Shown here piece by piece: positions 46,119 to 53,138 of a DNA stretch of 64,000 nt. The DNA is from Candidatus Saccharibacteria bacterium UBA5170 (GTDB taxonomy: Bacteria > Patescibacteriota > Saccharimonadia > Saccharimonadales > Saccharimonadaceae). The position numbers were made by a program, and so were the translations under genes. The stretch is from assembly GCA_002413425.1 (NCBI GenBank), contig DHWY01000003.1, positions 9,838-73,837 on the forward strand. The letters run 5' to 3'. The notes below the pieces were generated by a model. It was not told the DNA's origin. It was given only the letters and a program-made list of their open reading frames with translations, and did no database searches. Position 1 is the first letter of the stretch; each line of letters starts with the position of its first letter.

Positions 46119-46124
46119 TATAAT
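46119..46124 (+). promoter_or_regulatory. -10 TATAAT of the AlbA-domain gene
   Basis: TATAAT ends 7 nt before the chosen ATG at 46132, and no Shine-Dalgarno is present. It supports this start over an in-frame ATG 42 nt upstream. Confidence 0.6.
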
Positions 46125-46131
46125 ACATACT

Positions 46132-47787
46132 ATGAACGAAATAACAGCCCGAGAATTGATTTCAAATATTGAAGATGAACATACTGAACGCAAAGCAGCT
46201 CGTGGCCAGTATGATATTAAAAATGTATGTCGTTATACTGTTGCATTATCGAACGAAGGCGGCGGTCACCTTATATTAGGCGTTGATGATGCGGGTAATA
46301 TTGTTGGATCACAATCTTTCCAGGACATTCAACGTCTCAAAATCGACGTACTTAGTCAGCCGAAAATGAGTAGACGAATTCGCGTTGAGGTTGATGTTTT
46401 TCAATTGGACATGAAAAGGATTGTTATTATTAGCATACCCGGACGTAATCGTGGTCAGGCTGACAGCTATGATGGTGCTTATTTGATGCGTAGCGGCGAA
46501 AGCCTCACCGGGATGAATAATGATATGATCAGGGATATTCTAGCAGAAAATGTCTCCGATTATAGTTCAGACATAATCGAGGGAGTGACGCCGTCTGATT
46601 TGGACTCTGAAGCTATTGAGAGGGCACGGTACCTATGGCTGTCAAAGTCGGGTAATGAACAGGTGGAGATAATGACACCTGAGCAGGTGGTTCAGGGGCT
46701 GGGGCTCATAGACGAAAGGGGTGTTACCCGTGCTGGACTTATATTACTCGGAAAGTCTTCGGCTATAGCTCGCTATATACCGAATGCTGAACTTATATGG
46801 GAATATCGCCGGCACAATGCAGATGTTGAATATGTTGCCCGTAACGACCACAGGGAAGCAGTTGTATTGTATCTAGATAAGCTATGGGGTCAAATTGATG
46901 CTCGCAACGAAGTCGCCCACGTTAATGAAGGTTTCTTTATTCGTGACATACCAGCTTTTGCCGAGAGTACGATACGAGAGGCTGTTTTGAACGCAATATC
47001 ACACAGAGATTATCAGGATTCAGGTTCTGTTTATATACGTCAATCAGCCGAAGATATGATAGTGGAAAGTCCGGGCGGTTTTATTGGTGGCATAACACCG
47101 GATAACATCATGAACGCTTCAAGTAAGCCGCGTAACCGTTTAGTCGCCGAAGTGTTCCAAAAGCTTGGCCTTGTGGAGCGGTCTGGGCAAGGTGTGGATA
47201 AAATCTTTGTAAATTCCATTTCATCGGGTAAAGGCCAGCCTAGCTATAAAGCATCCACATTGCATGAAGTAAAATTATCAGTGAGTGCTCAAGTTCAGGA
47301 TGTCAGCTTTATACAGTACCTCGATAAGGTATCTAGAGAAGCTAATATTAGGCTATCTGCATCTGACTATGTTCTGCTTGAAAAGGTTCGTCTTGGACTA
47401 ATTGATTCTATAGGTCATGAAAGTGGTCTAGCTAAGCTCTCTTCTGCCGGTATTATTGAAGGGTCTCGTAGCGGTCGCTTTACAAAGCCGATGCTAGCGA
47501 AGCGTTTTTATAGTGCGATGAACAAAAGTGGCGAGTATACACGTCAGCGAGGCTTAGATGTTCAACAAAAGAAACAGTTGATTTTGACCCATCTCCAAAA
47601 CTTTCCAAAAGCTTATGTAGCGGATATTGATGAAGCTTTGGGGTATCAAGTGAAACGCTCAACTCTAAATAATTATCTTAAAGCACTACATGAAGAGGGT
47701 AAGATCGAATTTATTGGTAACCGTCACATTGGGCGTGGTAACAATCGAGGTTACTGGACATCAAAAAAGAAAGATCTATCTAAGTAA
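46132..47787 (+). CDS. AlbA_2/Schlafen-type DNA-binding protein with HATPase-like domain
   Basis: 551 aa. Residues 1-120 are the AlbA_2 domain: ELISNIEDEHTERKAARG, ALSNEGGGHLILGVDD, DGAYLMRSGE. Residues about 270-365 are a GHKL-like ATP-binding part (STIREAVLNAISHRDYQDSG, ESPGGFIGGITPDNIMN, LGLVERSGQGVDKIF), as in RecG-like transcriptional regulators. A C-terminal winged helix (about 480-545) reads DIDEALGYQVKRSTLNNYLKAL. Such proteins act as regulators or in defence; the role is not known here. It is the first gene after tRNA-Asn and is AT-rich, suggesting acquisition. Confidence 0.8.
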   Translation: MNEITARELISNIEDEHTERKAARGQYDIKNVCRYTVALSNEGGGHLILGVDDAGNIVGSQSFQDIQRLKIDVLSQPKMSRRIRVEVDVFQLDMKRIVIISIPGRNRGQADSYDGAYLMRSGESLTGMNNDMIRDILAENVSDYSSDIIEGVTPSDLDSEAIERARYLWLSKSGNEQVEIMTPEQVVQGLGLIDERGVTRAGLILLGKSSAIARYIPNAELIWEYRRHNADVEYVARNDHREAVVLYLDKLWGQIDARNEVAHVNEGFFIRDIPAFAESTIREAVLNAISHRDYQDSGSVYIRQSAEDMIVESPGGFIGGITPDNIMNASSKPRNRLVAEVFQKLGLVERSGQGVDKIFVNSISSGKGQPSYKASTLHEVKLSVSAQVQDVSFIQYLDKVSREANIRLSASDYVLLEKVRLGLIDSIGHESGLAKLSSAGIIEGSRSGRFTKPMLAKRFYSAMNKSGEYTRQRGLDVQQKKQLILTHLQNFPKAYVADIDEALGYQVKRSTLNNYLKALHEEGKIEFIGNRHIGRGNNRGYWTSKKKDLSK

Positions 47788-48153
47788 GTACATTAGATTA
47801 GACAGATACTTAGATAGTTTTGTGCTTTCGCCTCTGTAAATAACTATCTATCATTTGTGGTTTTGCATACATAGTTGAATACATACCTAAATACAGAGTA
47901 AGGTTGCATCTAATCAAAAATGTATTACTAAAGAGTAATCTAAAAGCTTAGGCTTTTTGGTTAAGAGCTAAGAATTAACTACTGATTAAATATGAGCTCA
48001 TACTGAGATCATGTAATCTATTTTGATGGAATCTTATTTTAGACTTGAAGCTAAGTCTGTTTTCACTAAAGTTATAACTTCCTCTATTGTGGTGAGCCAA
48101 GCATAAGCACTATGATTTAGGTCATGGTGTTTTTGTTTGGTATGATATAGGGC
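47788..48153. other. Intergenic region, 366 nt, AT-rich
   Basis: No gene is seen. It holds a 9-bp inverted repeat TAGATAGTT/AACTATCTA (47811-47819 with 47842-47850), a short hairpin AAAAGC-TTAG-GCTTTT plus T (47942-47958) that could terminate transcription, one isolated GAGCCAAG (48094-48101) like those at other island borders, and the YbjQ-like -10. Confidence 0.4.
48141..48146 (+). promoter_or_regulatory. Extended -10 (TGGTATGAT) of the YbjQ-like gene
   Basis: TG-G-TATGAT ends 7 nt before the ATG at 48154; near-leaderless. Confidence 0.55.
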
Positions 48154-48489
48154 ATGGACAAGAAAATACTTATTGTAACGATGAACGACATTCCAGGCTA
48201 CGAGATAGTCGAGGTCTATGGGGAAGTTTTCGGACTCTTAGCGCGCAGTAGAAATCTCTTCAGTACCGTGGGGGCAGGGCTAAAATCTATCGTTGGCGGT
48301 GAAATAGGTGGGTACACGAAACTTCTCACAGATAGCCGTATTGAGGCGACTGAACGGATGAAGGAAGCGGCCGCAAAGAAGGGTGCGAACGCAATTATCG
48401 CTATGAGGTTTGATACGAGCGAAATAGGAAATAATATGAATGAAGTTGCTGCATACGGTACGGCCGTAAAAGTTCAAAAACTCAAGTGA
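48154..48489 (+). CDS. YbjQ/UPF0145 family protein
   Basis: 111 aa. ILIVTMNDIPGYEIVEVYGEVFGL, YTKLLTDSRIEATERMKEAA and GANAIIAMRFDTSEIG are conserved blocks of the YbjQ family, which forms pentamers of unknown function. The length is normal. Its stop overlaps a downstream 41-codon ORF (GTGA), so the two are probably cotranslated. Confidence 0.88.
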   Translation: MDKKILIVTMNDIPGYEIVEVYGEVFGLLARSRNLFSTVGAGLKSIVGGEIGGYTKLLTDSRIEATERMKEAAAKKGANAIIAMRFDTSEIGNNMNEVAAYGTAVKVQKLK

Positions 48490-48611
48490 AAAAAACAAAA
48501 GCTGAATTTAAAACTCATATCCCTGAACCACGATGGCAGCAAATAGTAAGTGTTATTATTGTGATTCTTATCGCTGCGGCCGAACTACTATTTGTGTTAA
48601 AGATTCTGTAG
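48486..48611 (+). CDS. Small single-pass membrane protein (41 aa)
   Basis: A GTG start overlaps the YbjQ-like stop by 3 nt. The product has a basic N-terminus (KKTKAEFKTHIPEPRWQQ), one hydrophobic helix (IVSVIIVILIAAAELLFVL) and a Lys near the end. No family is recognised. The tight overlap and membrane profile support a real gene linked to the YbjQ-like protein. It ends 11 nt before the first tRNA-end-like repeat. Confidence 0.55.
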   Translation: MKKTKAEFKTHIPEPRWQQIVSVIIVILIAAAELLFVLKIL

Positions 48612-48621
48612 CTGATAATTT

Positions 48622-48653
48622 CGAAGTGCGACCACTAACGGGAGCCAAGATGA
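48622..48653 (+). repeat. Direct repeat, tRNA-3'-end-like copy A
   Basis: 32 nt beginning CGAAGTGCGACCACT and ending GGGAGCCAAGATGA. It matches 49547-49578 at 29/32 positions and shares GGAGCCAAG with the tRNA-Asn 3' end. A terminator follows, as after the tRNA. Confidence 0.65.
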
Positions 48654-48664
48654 ATTCAAATTAC

Positions 48665-48695
48665 AAAAAGCCATTCGATAGGATGGCTTTTTGAT
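48665..48695 (+). terminator. Terminator after copy A
   Basis: AAAAAGCCAT (48665-48674) pairs with ATGGCTTTTT (48683-48692), followed by GATTTT. It can work in both directions, also ending the leftward gene at 48712. Confidence 0.8.
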
Positions 48696-48711
48696 TTTCT
48701 AGCTCAGTTGG

Positions 48712-49236
48712 TTACTGTCTAATTCCAGATTTGAAATCACCAGGTTGCCGACGACCCTTCCTGTATTTACTGGGCTGGTAGCCTTCGAGATTAATTTCAA
48801 CCCCAGAATCGGCTGCGTCCTTTAGAGCTTCTTCTTGATAGGCTGCTTCGTCATCGTGATAGTGGAGACCACCAGCTATAACAGCAGCTTCTGTATTAAG
48901 CTCTTCGTCGTAGTGATGGCGCTTGGCGTTCTTTAGTTGGTCCATTTTTGTCGCCTTCATTTCCTTTGCTAACTTTATTTCTTCCTTTTGATCACGTCCG
49001 TCACGACTTAGCAAGCGTAGCAGGGGCGCTCGGGAGCGGTATTTAGCGCGTTGTTCGTCAAGATACCTAGTCTCATATTCGGACGATGAGGCAGTTCTAA
49101 GAAAATCTTCAGTGGCGAATCCGCTTAACTTGTGGGCAGCTTCGTACCTATTGAATGAATCGGCCGGAGACTCTATTCCTGCAAGATGTTCTGTTATCAT
49201 TTTTTCTTTTTGTTGTTGGTATGATTCTATTGACAT
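48712..49236 (-). CDS. Hypothetical charged helical protein (174 aa)
   Basis: Not recognised. The protein is rich in Glu, Lys, Arg and Ala with long helical stretches (QKEEIKLAKEMKATKMDQLKNAKRHHYDEE), no membrane segment and a basic C-terminus. It may bind nucleic acid or act as a scaffold; this is a guess. A full promoter, TTGACA-N17-TAATAT on the minus strand, ends 6 nt before the ATG, so the mRNA should be leaderless. It is the only gene between the two 32-nt repeats. Confidence 0.65.
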   Translation of the reverse strand: MSIESYQQQKEKMITEHLAGIESPADSFNRYEAAHKLSGFATEDFLRTASSSEYETRYLDEQRAKYRSRAPLLRLLSRDGRDQKEEIKLAKEMKATKMDQLKNAKRHHYDEELNTEAAVIAGGLHYHDDEAAYQEEALKDAADSGVEINLEGYQPSKYRKGRRQPGDFKSGIRQ

Positions 49237-49242
49237 ACCAAT

Positions 49243-49271
49243 ATATTAGCACAAGCTTGATAATTTGTCAA
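49243..49271 (-). promoter_or_regulatory. Promoter TTGACA-N17-TAATAT of the 48712 gene
   Basis: -35 at 49271-49266, -10 at 49248-49243 (minus strand), 17-nt spacing. The -10 ends 6 nt before the ATG, placing the start of transcription at the A of the ATG. Confidence 0.7.
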
Positions 49272-49546
49272 CATGCCAACTACTACCCCTTGGCGCGTAC
49301 ACCTAGAGACCCATTACATAGACTTAACTCTGTAATTACTTAGCCATTTCACTGCTGCGGTGGCTAGCGACTTTGCCTGACACAAGAATGCTTAAGACAG
49401 CACATGTGATTGTAGACGGAAGGCTTATTGCCTTTCATTACTTTATAGAGAAAGTAAGCTTCTACTGGAAGTTGAACTTCGAGAAGAATGGTCAAGAAAA
49501 TTATGTTGTTGCATCATAATCTTGAACTAATAGTTAATTAAAGTTG
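49272..49546. other. Intergenic region without visible gene
   Basis: About 275 nt with no ORF of note. TGCGGTGGCTAGCGAC and similar fragments do not match anything recognised. Confidence 0.35.
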
Positions 49547-49578
49547 CGAAGTACGACCACTAGTGGGAGCCAAGATGA
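49547..49578 (+). repeat. Direct repeat, tRNA-3'-end-like copy B
   Basis: 32 nt, 29/32 identical to 48622-48653, with the same GGGAGCCAAGATGA end and the same following terminator layout. Confidence 0.65.
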
Positions 49579-49586
49579 TTATGCTT

Positions 49587-49613
49587 AAAGATCTTTGAAC
49601 TGAAGATCTTTTT
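49587..49613 (+). terminator. Terminator after copy B
   Basis: AAAGATCTT (49587-49595) pairs with AAGATCTTT (49603-49611), followed by TT and GATTTG. Confidence 0.75.
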
Positions 49614-49620
49614 GATTTGT

Positions 49621-49626
49621 TATACT
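49621..49626 (+). promoter_or_regulatory. Extended -10 (TGTTATACT)
   Basis: TG-T-TATACT directly follows the copy-B terminator and ends 6 nt before ATG 49633. Confidence 0.5.
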
Positions 49627-49632
49627 GACTTT

Positions 49633-49737
49633 ATGCCTGAACCAGATATCATTGACTCATCTGTACATAACAACAAGGAAGATTTAGTCATAATCCTAAA
49701 GATTATATTTGGTATCAATTTGTGGAATGGGTCGTAG
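49633..49737 (+). CDS. Possible small protein (34 aa) upstream of GrpB
   Basis: The ORF MPEPDIIDSSVHNNKEDL...LWNGS starts exactly where an extended -10 predicts transcription to begin. It has an acidic front and a short hydrophobic tail (VIILKIIFGI). It ends 10 nt before the GrpB start, so it may act as a leader ORF. No homology is recognised. Confidence 0.35.
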   Translation: MPEPDIIDSSVHNNKEDLVIILKIIFGINLWNGS

Positions 49738-49747
49738 GGTTATTATA

Positions 49748-50272
49748 ATGTTCCGAATACACGAATATGACACATCTTATCCGATATTATTCCAAAAAGA
49801 GAGCCAAAAATTAGCTGAAATATTAAAAGGCACCTGTCTCATCGAACATATCGGCAGCACAGCAATACCGGGCGTTGATGGCAAGGGAGTGATTGATATT
49901 ATGCTTGTCTTTGATAAACCAGATGAAATTGAACCGATTATTGTATCACTTCAGCAACATGGTTATTATTTTACAGATGGCGGCGTTGATAGAAGAGATA
50001 AAGCGTTTATGTCATCGTCTGGCGAACGAGAGAGCGGTCCGGGTGATATACATCTACACTTAGTCTCAATAGATAATCAGGATTACCCAAGGGCAATTTT
50101 GTTTCGTGATTACTTAATCCGTCATCCCAAAGCAAAACAGTCCTATGTTAATTTAAAATATGAACTATACAAAAAAGTTGCTGGTAATAGATCAGAATAC
50201 ACAAAATTAAAGAGTAGTTTTATAGAAAAGATCATCGCTTTAGCTCAGGATGAGACCACGAGAATAGAGTGA
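49748..50272 (+). CDS. GrpB/UPF0157 nucleotidyltransferase-like protein
   Basis: 174 aa from MFRIHEYDTSYP. The frame extends 39 nt upstream, but homologues start here and AGGG lies about 8 nt before. LIEHIGSTAIPGVDGKGVIDIMLVF carries the GS-x-A-V/I-PG...K-x-x-I-D signature of the GrpB family within the nucleotidyltransferase superfamily. GDIHLHLVS and a YVNLKYELYKKVAGNRSEYTKLKSSFI tail agree. The function is unknown; such genes are common cargo on mobile regions. Confidence 0.87.
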   Translation: MFRIHEYDTSYPILFQKESQKLAEILKGTCLIEHIGSTAIPGVDGKGVIDIMLVFDKPDEIEPIIVSLQQHGYYFTDGGVDRRDKAFMSSSGERESGPGDIHLHLVSIDNQDYPRAILFRDYLIRHPKAKQSYVNLKYELYKKVAGNRSEYTKLKSSFIEKIIALAQDETTRIE

Positions 50273-50285
50273 GTCAAATCTCCGT

Positions 50286-50304
50286 GACCCGTATGCCGAG
50301 CCAA
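50286..50304 (+). repeat. tRNA-3'-end-like copy C
   Basis: GACCCGTATGCCGAGCCAA, 15/19 identical to 52391-52409 and ending GAGCCAA like tRNA-Asn. It lies just after the GrpB stop. Confidence 0.5.
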
Positions 50305-50310
50305 GAAAAT

Positions 50311-50337
50311 TGTCAGACCTTTTAGTCTGGCATTTTT
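50311..50337 (+). terminator. Terminator after copy C
   Basis: TGTCAGAC (50311-50318) pairs with GTCTGGCA (50325-50332), one G-T pair, followed by TTTTT. Confidence 0.8.
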
Positions 50338-50432
50338 CATGGCTTTATATTACGCAGAATACTTGAACTATTAGAACCCATTAGCCATTTGCCAACTATC
50401 TTTGAAAGTGTTACATTAAGTCAAAGTATCAT

Positions 50433-52382
50433 ATGAATAGAGAAACGCTTACAAATGGGTATCACGAAGACGACCAACCCCTAGTAAGAGGTGAGATTCC
50501 TAGTGAAGAAGTACTTCAGTTATTAGCAAAGGCGCTTAATCCTTCGCTGGACACGCCTCCAGTGCTCATAGAACAGATTCTAGAAACCACTTCGCGGTGG
50601 AATAGTAAAGAGATACCTAAAGAGTTAGATTCCGTGCTTAATCGATTAGATTTTCACCCTCGGGGAACTGCTCTTATACCGCAATTTGACACTATACCTT
50701 TCTTTAAGCGCGTAGGTGAGAAAATTGAAGTTTACAAAGATAAGCATGCCCGAAACAGGGAGGAAAATGGCAAGTCGGAGGCTGCAGAATTTGGCGTCGG
50801 CAAAGTGGGCGACCAAGATGTCGTTGTCTACGCTATGAACTACGACTTTATGGGCGGCTCATTGTCGTCTGTTGCTGGTGAAAAGCTTTTACAAGCAATC
50901 GAGCTCGCGGAAGCGACCAAGCGGCCTTTATTAACAGTTTATTCGTCTGGTGGAGCACGACAAGACGAAAACGGTAGGGCGTTATACCAAATGGAACGTG
51001 GTGTAGTCGGCTTGGAGGTTTTAAAAGAAAAAGCTCCTAACGTACCGAATATTGCTATTTTACTTGGAGAAGTTTGGGGTGGAGTCACCGCCAGTTCTAT
51101 GCCACGAGCAGATTTACGCGTCGCCTACACCGGCACCCGTATGGGATTTGCTGGTGGCCGCGTTATCGCAGCCCATGAGGGCTCTGAAGTGTCTGAAAGT
51201 GCTCAGCGGGTAGAAGTGCATGCTCTTCAGCGTAACGTTGACGTTCTGGTACGTAATACCGATGAATTAATGAATCATCTGACGGCATTTTTTGCGAATT
51301 ATTCACAACCTTCAACAAGATTTGAACCCAGTCTCATTCCCCCTACACACGTTGTGGGACCAGATGGAGACCAACGGCATTTCCGTTTGTCTGACCATGT
51401 CGTAGCCCCAGCGTTGTACAAAGATGATCTTAAAGGCGCTCCAGTCGTCGCTTCTATGCGATTACGGACTGAGCGCGCTATCATGACACTATTTAACTCA
51501 GAACTGGCCGCTGGCAAAACTGAAGCAGAAGCCCGCAAAGCCGCAGAGGGTCAAATGCTAACCGATCGTTATAGAAATCTACTTTTCGATGTGGCGCGAC
51601 CTGATACCGAAATGATTTTACAACAAGCTTTCCAAGACGTAGTGCCACTGTATAATCATTTTTACGATAAGGAACGTGGTGAATATGTATATCCCCCGAT
51701 TATCGCAGGAATTGGCCGTATCGGTTTGCAAGCGTTTATGGTAGCAGGAAACCAACCATCATATCGTGTCGTTGATAGTGAAGTCTCAAAAATACTTTCT
51801 ACGCCAAAACCCGCCGACCTCAAATACCTATTACGAACACTTAATCTTGGAGATAGGTTGCAATTACCGCTCGTGCTGCTCACGGATACCCCAGGCGCTG
51901 AACCATCTTTAGACTCAGAGCTACAGGGGCAGTTTGAAGACATTGCAAACGTTCTAGCTCGCTATCATAAATACGGCAAGCCGATTATGAGTATTGTGAC
52001 GGGCTTACAGGGAAGTGGAGGTGGATTAGTGACTTCTCCTCGTGGTGATTCGTTGGCGGTACTCAGCAAAGGACTTATGACTGTAGCAGAGCCAGGGGCA
52101 GCCTCGGTAATTGTCTATGGGGCTAACGCTACACACCAAAACCGCACGGATACTATTTTGGCGCTTAGCCCAAGCAGTGAGATGCAGCGTAAAATTGGGT
52201 TGGTAGACGCCGTTATCCCAGAAGCAGACAACCCGTATGAAACTATTGCAGCAATCAGAGAACATATTATCAAAACTTATGGTCGGCTTGCGCTTATTAA
52301 ATCCAGTAAGTTACTCGCAGATCGCTGGAATGTCCGCTTGCGTGATGCCAAGCCTTTTAAGGTATCAGAATCGGGGTTCTAA
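50433..52382 (+). CDS. Fused carboxyltransferase (AccD-AccA-like) of the acyl-CoA carboxylase superfamily
   Basis: 649 aa. The first half (about 95-310) resembles AccD without its zinc ribbon: NYDFMGGSLSSVAGEKLLQAIELA, VYSSGGARQDE, EVWGGVTASSMPRADLRVA, GFAGGRVI. The second half (about 400-630) resembles AccA: LNLGDRLQLPLVLLTDTPGAEPS, LQGQFEDIANVLARYHKYGKPI, VTGLQGSGGGLV. It would carboxylate an acyl-CoA using carboxybiotin, but no biotin carboxylase or carrier gene is present. It may serve a specialised pathway such as malonyl or methylmalonyl supply; that is inference. Its sequence is AT-richer than the flanking core genes. Confidence 0.75.
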   Translation: MNRETLTNGYHEDDQPLVRGEIPSEEVLQLLAKALNPSLDTPPVLIEQILETTSRWNSKEIPKELDSVLNRLDFHPRGTALIPQFDTIPFFKRVGEKIEVYKDKHARNREENGKSEAAEFGVGKVGDQDVVVYAMNYDFMGGSLSSVAGEKLLQAIELAEATKRPLLTVYSSGGARQDENGRALYQMERGVVGLEVLKEKAPNVPNIAILLGEVWGGVTASSMPRADLRVAYTGTRMGFAGGRVIAAHEGSEVSESAQRVEVHALQRNVDVLVRNTDELMNHLTAFFANYSQPSTRFEPSLIPPTHVVGPDGDQRHFRLSDHVVAPALYKDDLKGAPVVASMRLRTERAIMTLFNSELAAGKTEAEARKAAEGQMLTDRYRNLLFDVARPDTEMILQQAFQDVVPLYNHFYDKERGEYVYPPIIAGIGRIGLQAFMVAGNQPSYRVVDSEVSKILSTPKPADLKYLLRTLNLGDRLQLPLVLLTDTPGAEPSLDSELQGQFEDIANVLARYHKYGKPIMSIVTGLQGSGGGLVTSPRGDSLAVLSKGLMTVAEPGAASVIVYGANATHQNRTDTILALSPSSEMQRKIGLVDAVIPEADNPYETIAAIREHIIKTYGRLALIKSSKLLADRWNVRLRDAKPFKVSESGF

Positions 52383-52390
52383 AAATTCAA

Positions 52391-52409
52391 GACCCGCGTA
52401 CTGAGCCAA
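52391..52409 (+). repeat. tRNA-3'-end-like copy D
   Basis: GACCCGCGTACTGAGCCAA preceded by TTCAA, so a T-loop-like TTCAAGA, a stem-like CCCGC and an acceptor-like end with GCCA can be read. It follows the carboxyltransferase stop by 8 nt. Confidence 0.5.
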
Positions 52410-52426
52410 ACAGGAGCATCATAAGA

Positions 52427-52449
52427 AGACCTTCCTAGGAAGTCCTTTT
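52427..52449 (+). terminator. Terminator after copy D
   Basis: GACCTTCC and GGAAGTC pair around TA with one bulged C, followed by CTTTT. Weaker than the others. Confidence 0.6.
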
Positions 52450-52492
52450 GTTAATCTAGTAATCATAATTACAGCAAAAAGACATAATGTTT

Positions 52493-52498
52493 TATAAT
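52493..52498 (+). promoter_or_regulatory. -10 TATAAT of the 52525 gene
   Basis: TATAAT ends 26 nt before the ATG. A strong AAGGAGG at 52511-52517 lies in between, so this is a conventional leadered start. Confidence 0.6.
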
Positions 52499-52524
52499 GG
52501 CGGTAATGGTAAGGAGGATTAACT

Positions 52525-52731
52525 ATGGGTAGTCATGATGGGAAAACGGTCAAAGTTATTAACCGAGCAGGTCCAACTGGTTTTGTGTTTTTCCTGGCGT
52601 ATATCGGCGCTGCGATCTACTTTATCCAGCAGTCATCGGGAGGATTCTGGGAAGTGATACTGGGGCTTCTGCAGGCGGCGGTGTGGCCTGTTTACGTTAT
52701 TTATCACGTGCTTCAACTCTTGGGCGTGTGA
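52525..52731 (+). CDS. Small membrane protein (68 aa)
   Basis: Not recognised by name. A polar N-terminus (GSHDGKTVKVINRAG) is followed by two hydrophobic helices (about 16-33 and 42-65: GFVFFLAYIGAAIYFIQQ and VILGLLQAAVWPVYVIYHVLQLL). AAGGAGG lies 7 nt before the ATG. This resembles small two-helix membrane proteins common in Saccharibacteria. The function is unknown. Confidence 0.75.
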   Translation: MGSHDGKTVKVINRAGPTGFVFFLAYIGAAIYFIQQSSGGFWEVILGLLQAAVWPVYVIYHVLQLLGV

Positions 52732-52868
52732 GAAACGTTGGAGGCAAGCGAACAGGCATGTGTGTTGCTGAGTGGTCTATCGCTATGCAGACAATCTTTC
52801 CATGTAGTGCGATAATGGTTGTATAGGGCATAAACAACGTGTCTTGTGTTTAATGAGGAGGTATATGT

Positions 52869-53105
52869 ATGGCTAGCGAACAATCGCCAGAGTTACGTGA
52901 TGATGAACCAAATAATGAATTAGGATTTCGGGCAGGTGAGCAAGACTCGGAGACTAGCTTCGACGACGACAAAGACGTGGACCCCAAGGTGCGAAAAGAG
53001 TTGTATCTCTTAGCAGCTGAACTTGACGAACGTTTAGCTGGTCAACCTGCCAATCCCGCGGCGACTAAGCCAGCCGAGGAGGGCTCAGACACTTACTTGG
53101 GTTAA
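52869..53105 (+). CDS. Small acidic hypothetical protein (78 aa)
   Basis: A highly acidic, probably disordered N-terminal half (SPELRDDEPNNE, FDDDKDVDPK) is followed by a short helix (VRKELYLLAAELDERLAG) and a disordered tail. A GAGGAGG-type Shine-Dalgarno lies about 7 nt before the ATG. No known domain. It ends 34 nt before purA. Confidence 0.65.
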   Translation: MASEQSPELRDDEPNNELGFRAGEQDSETSFDDDKDVDPKVRKELYLLAAELDERLAGQPANPAATKPAEEGSDTYLG

Positions 53106-53125
53106 TCTAGATTTTTTATTCATGG

Positions 53126-53131
53126 TAGACT
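53126..53131 (+). promoter_or_regulatory. purA extended -10 (TGGTAGACT)
   Basis: TG-G-TAGACT ends 7 nt before the purA ATG, with no Shine-Dalgarno. Confidence 0.55.
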
Positions 53132-53138
53132 TATACAT

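Noticed and set aside
46090..46131. Upstream in-frame ATG for the AlbA-domain gene
   Set aside because: The strong TATAAT lies after it, and homology begins at MNEITARE.
49740..49747. TATTATA directly before the GrpB ATG as a -10
   Set aside because: It abuts the ATG with no room for a transcription start; AGGG upstream suggests ordinary initiation.
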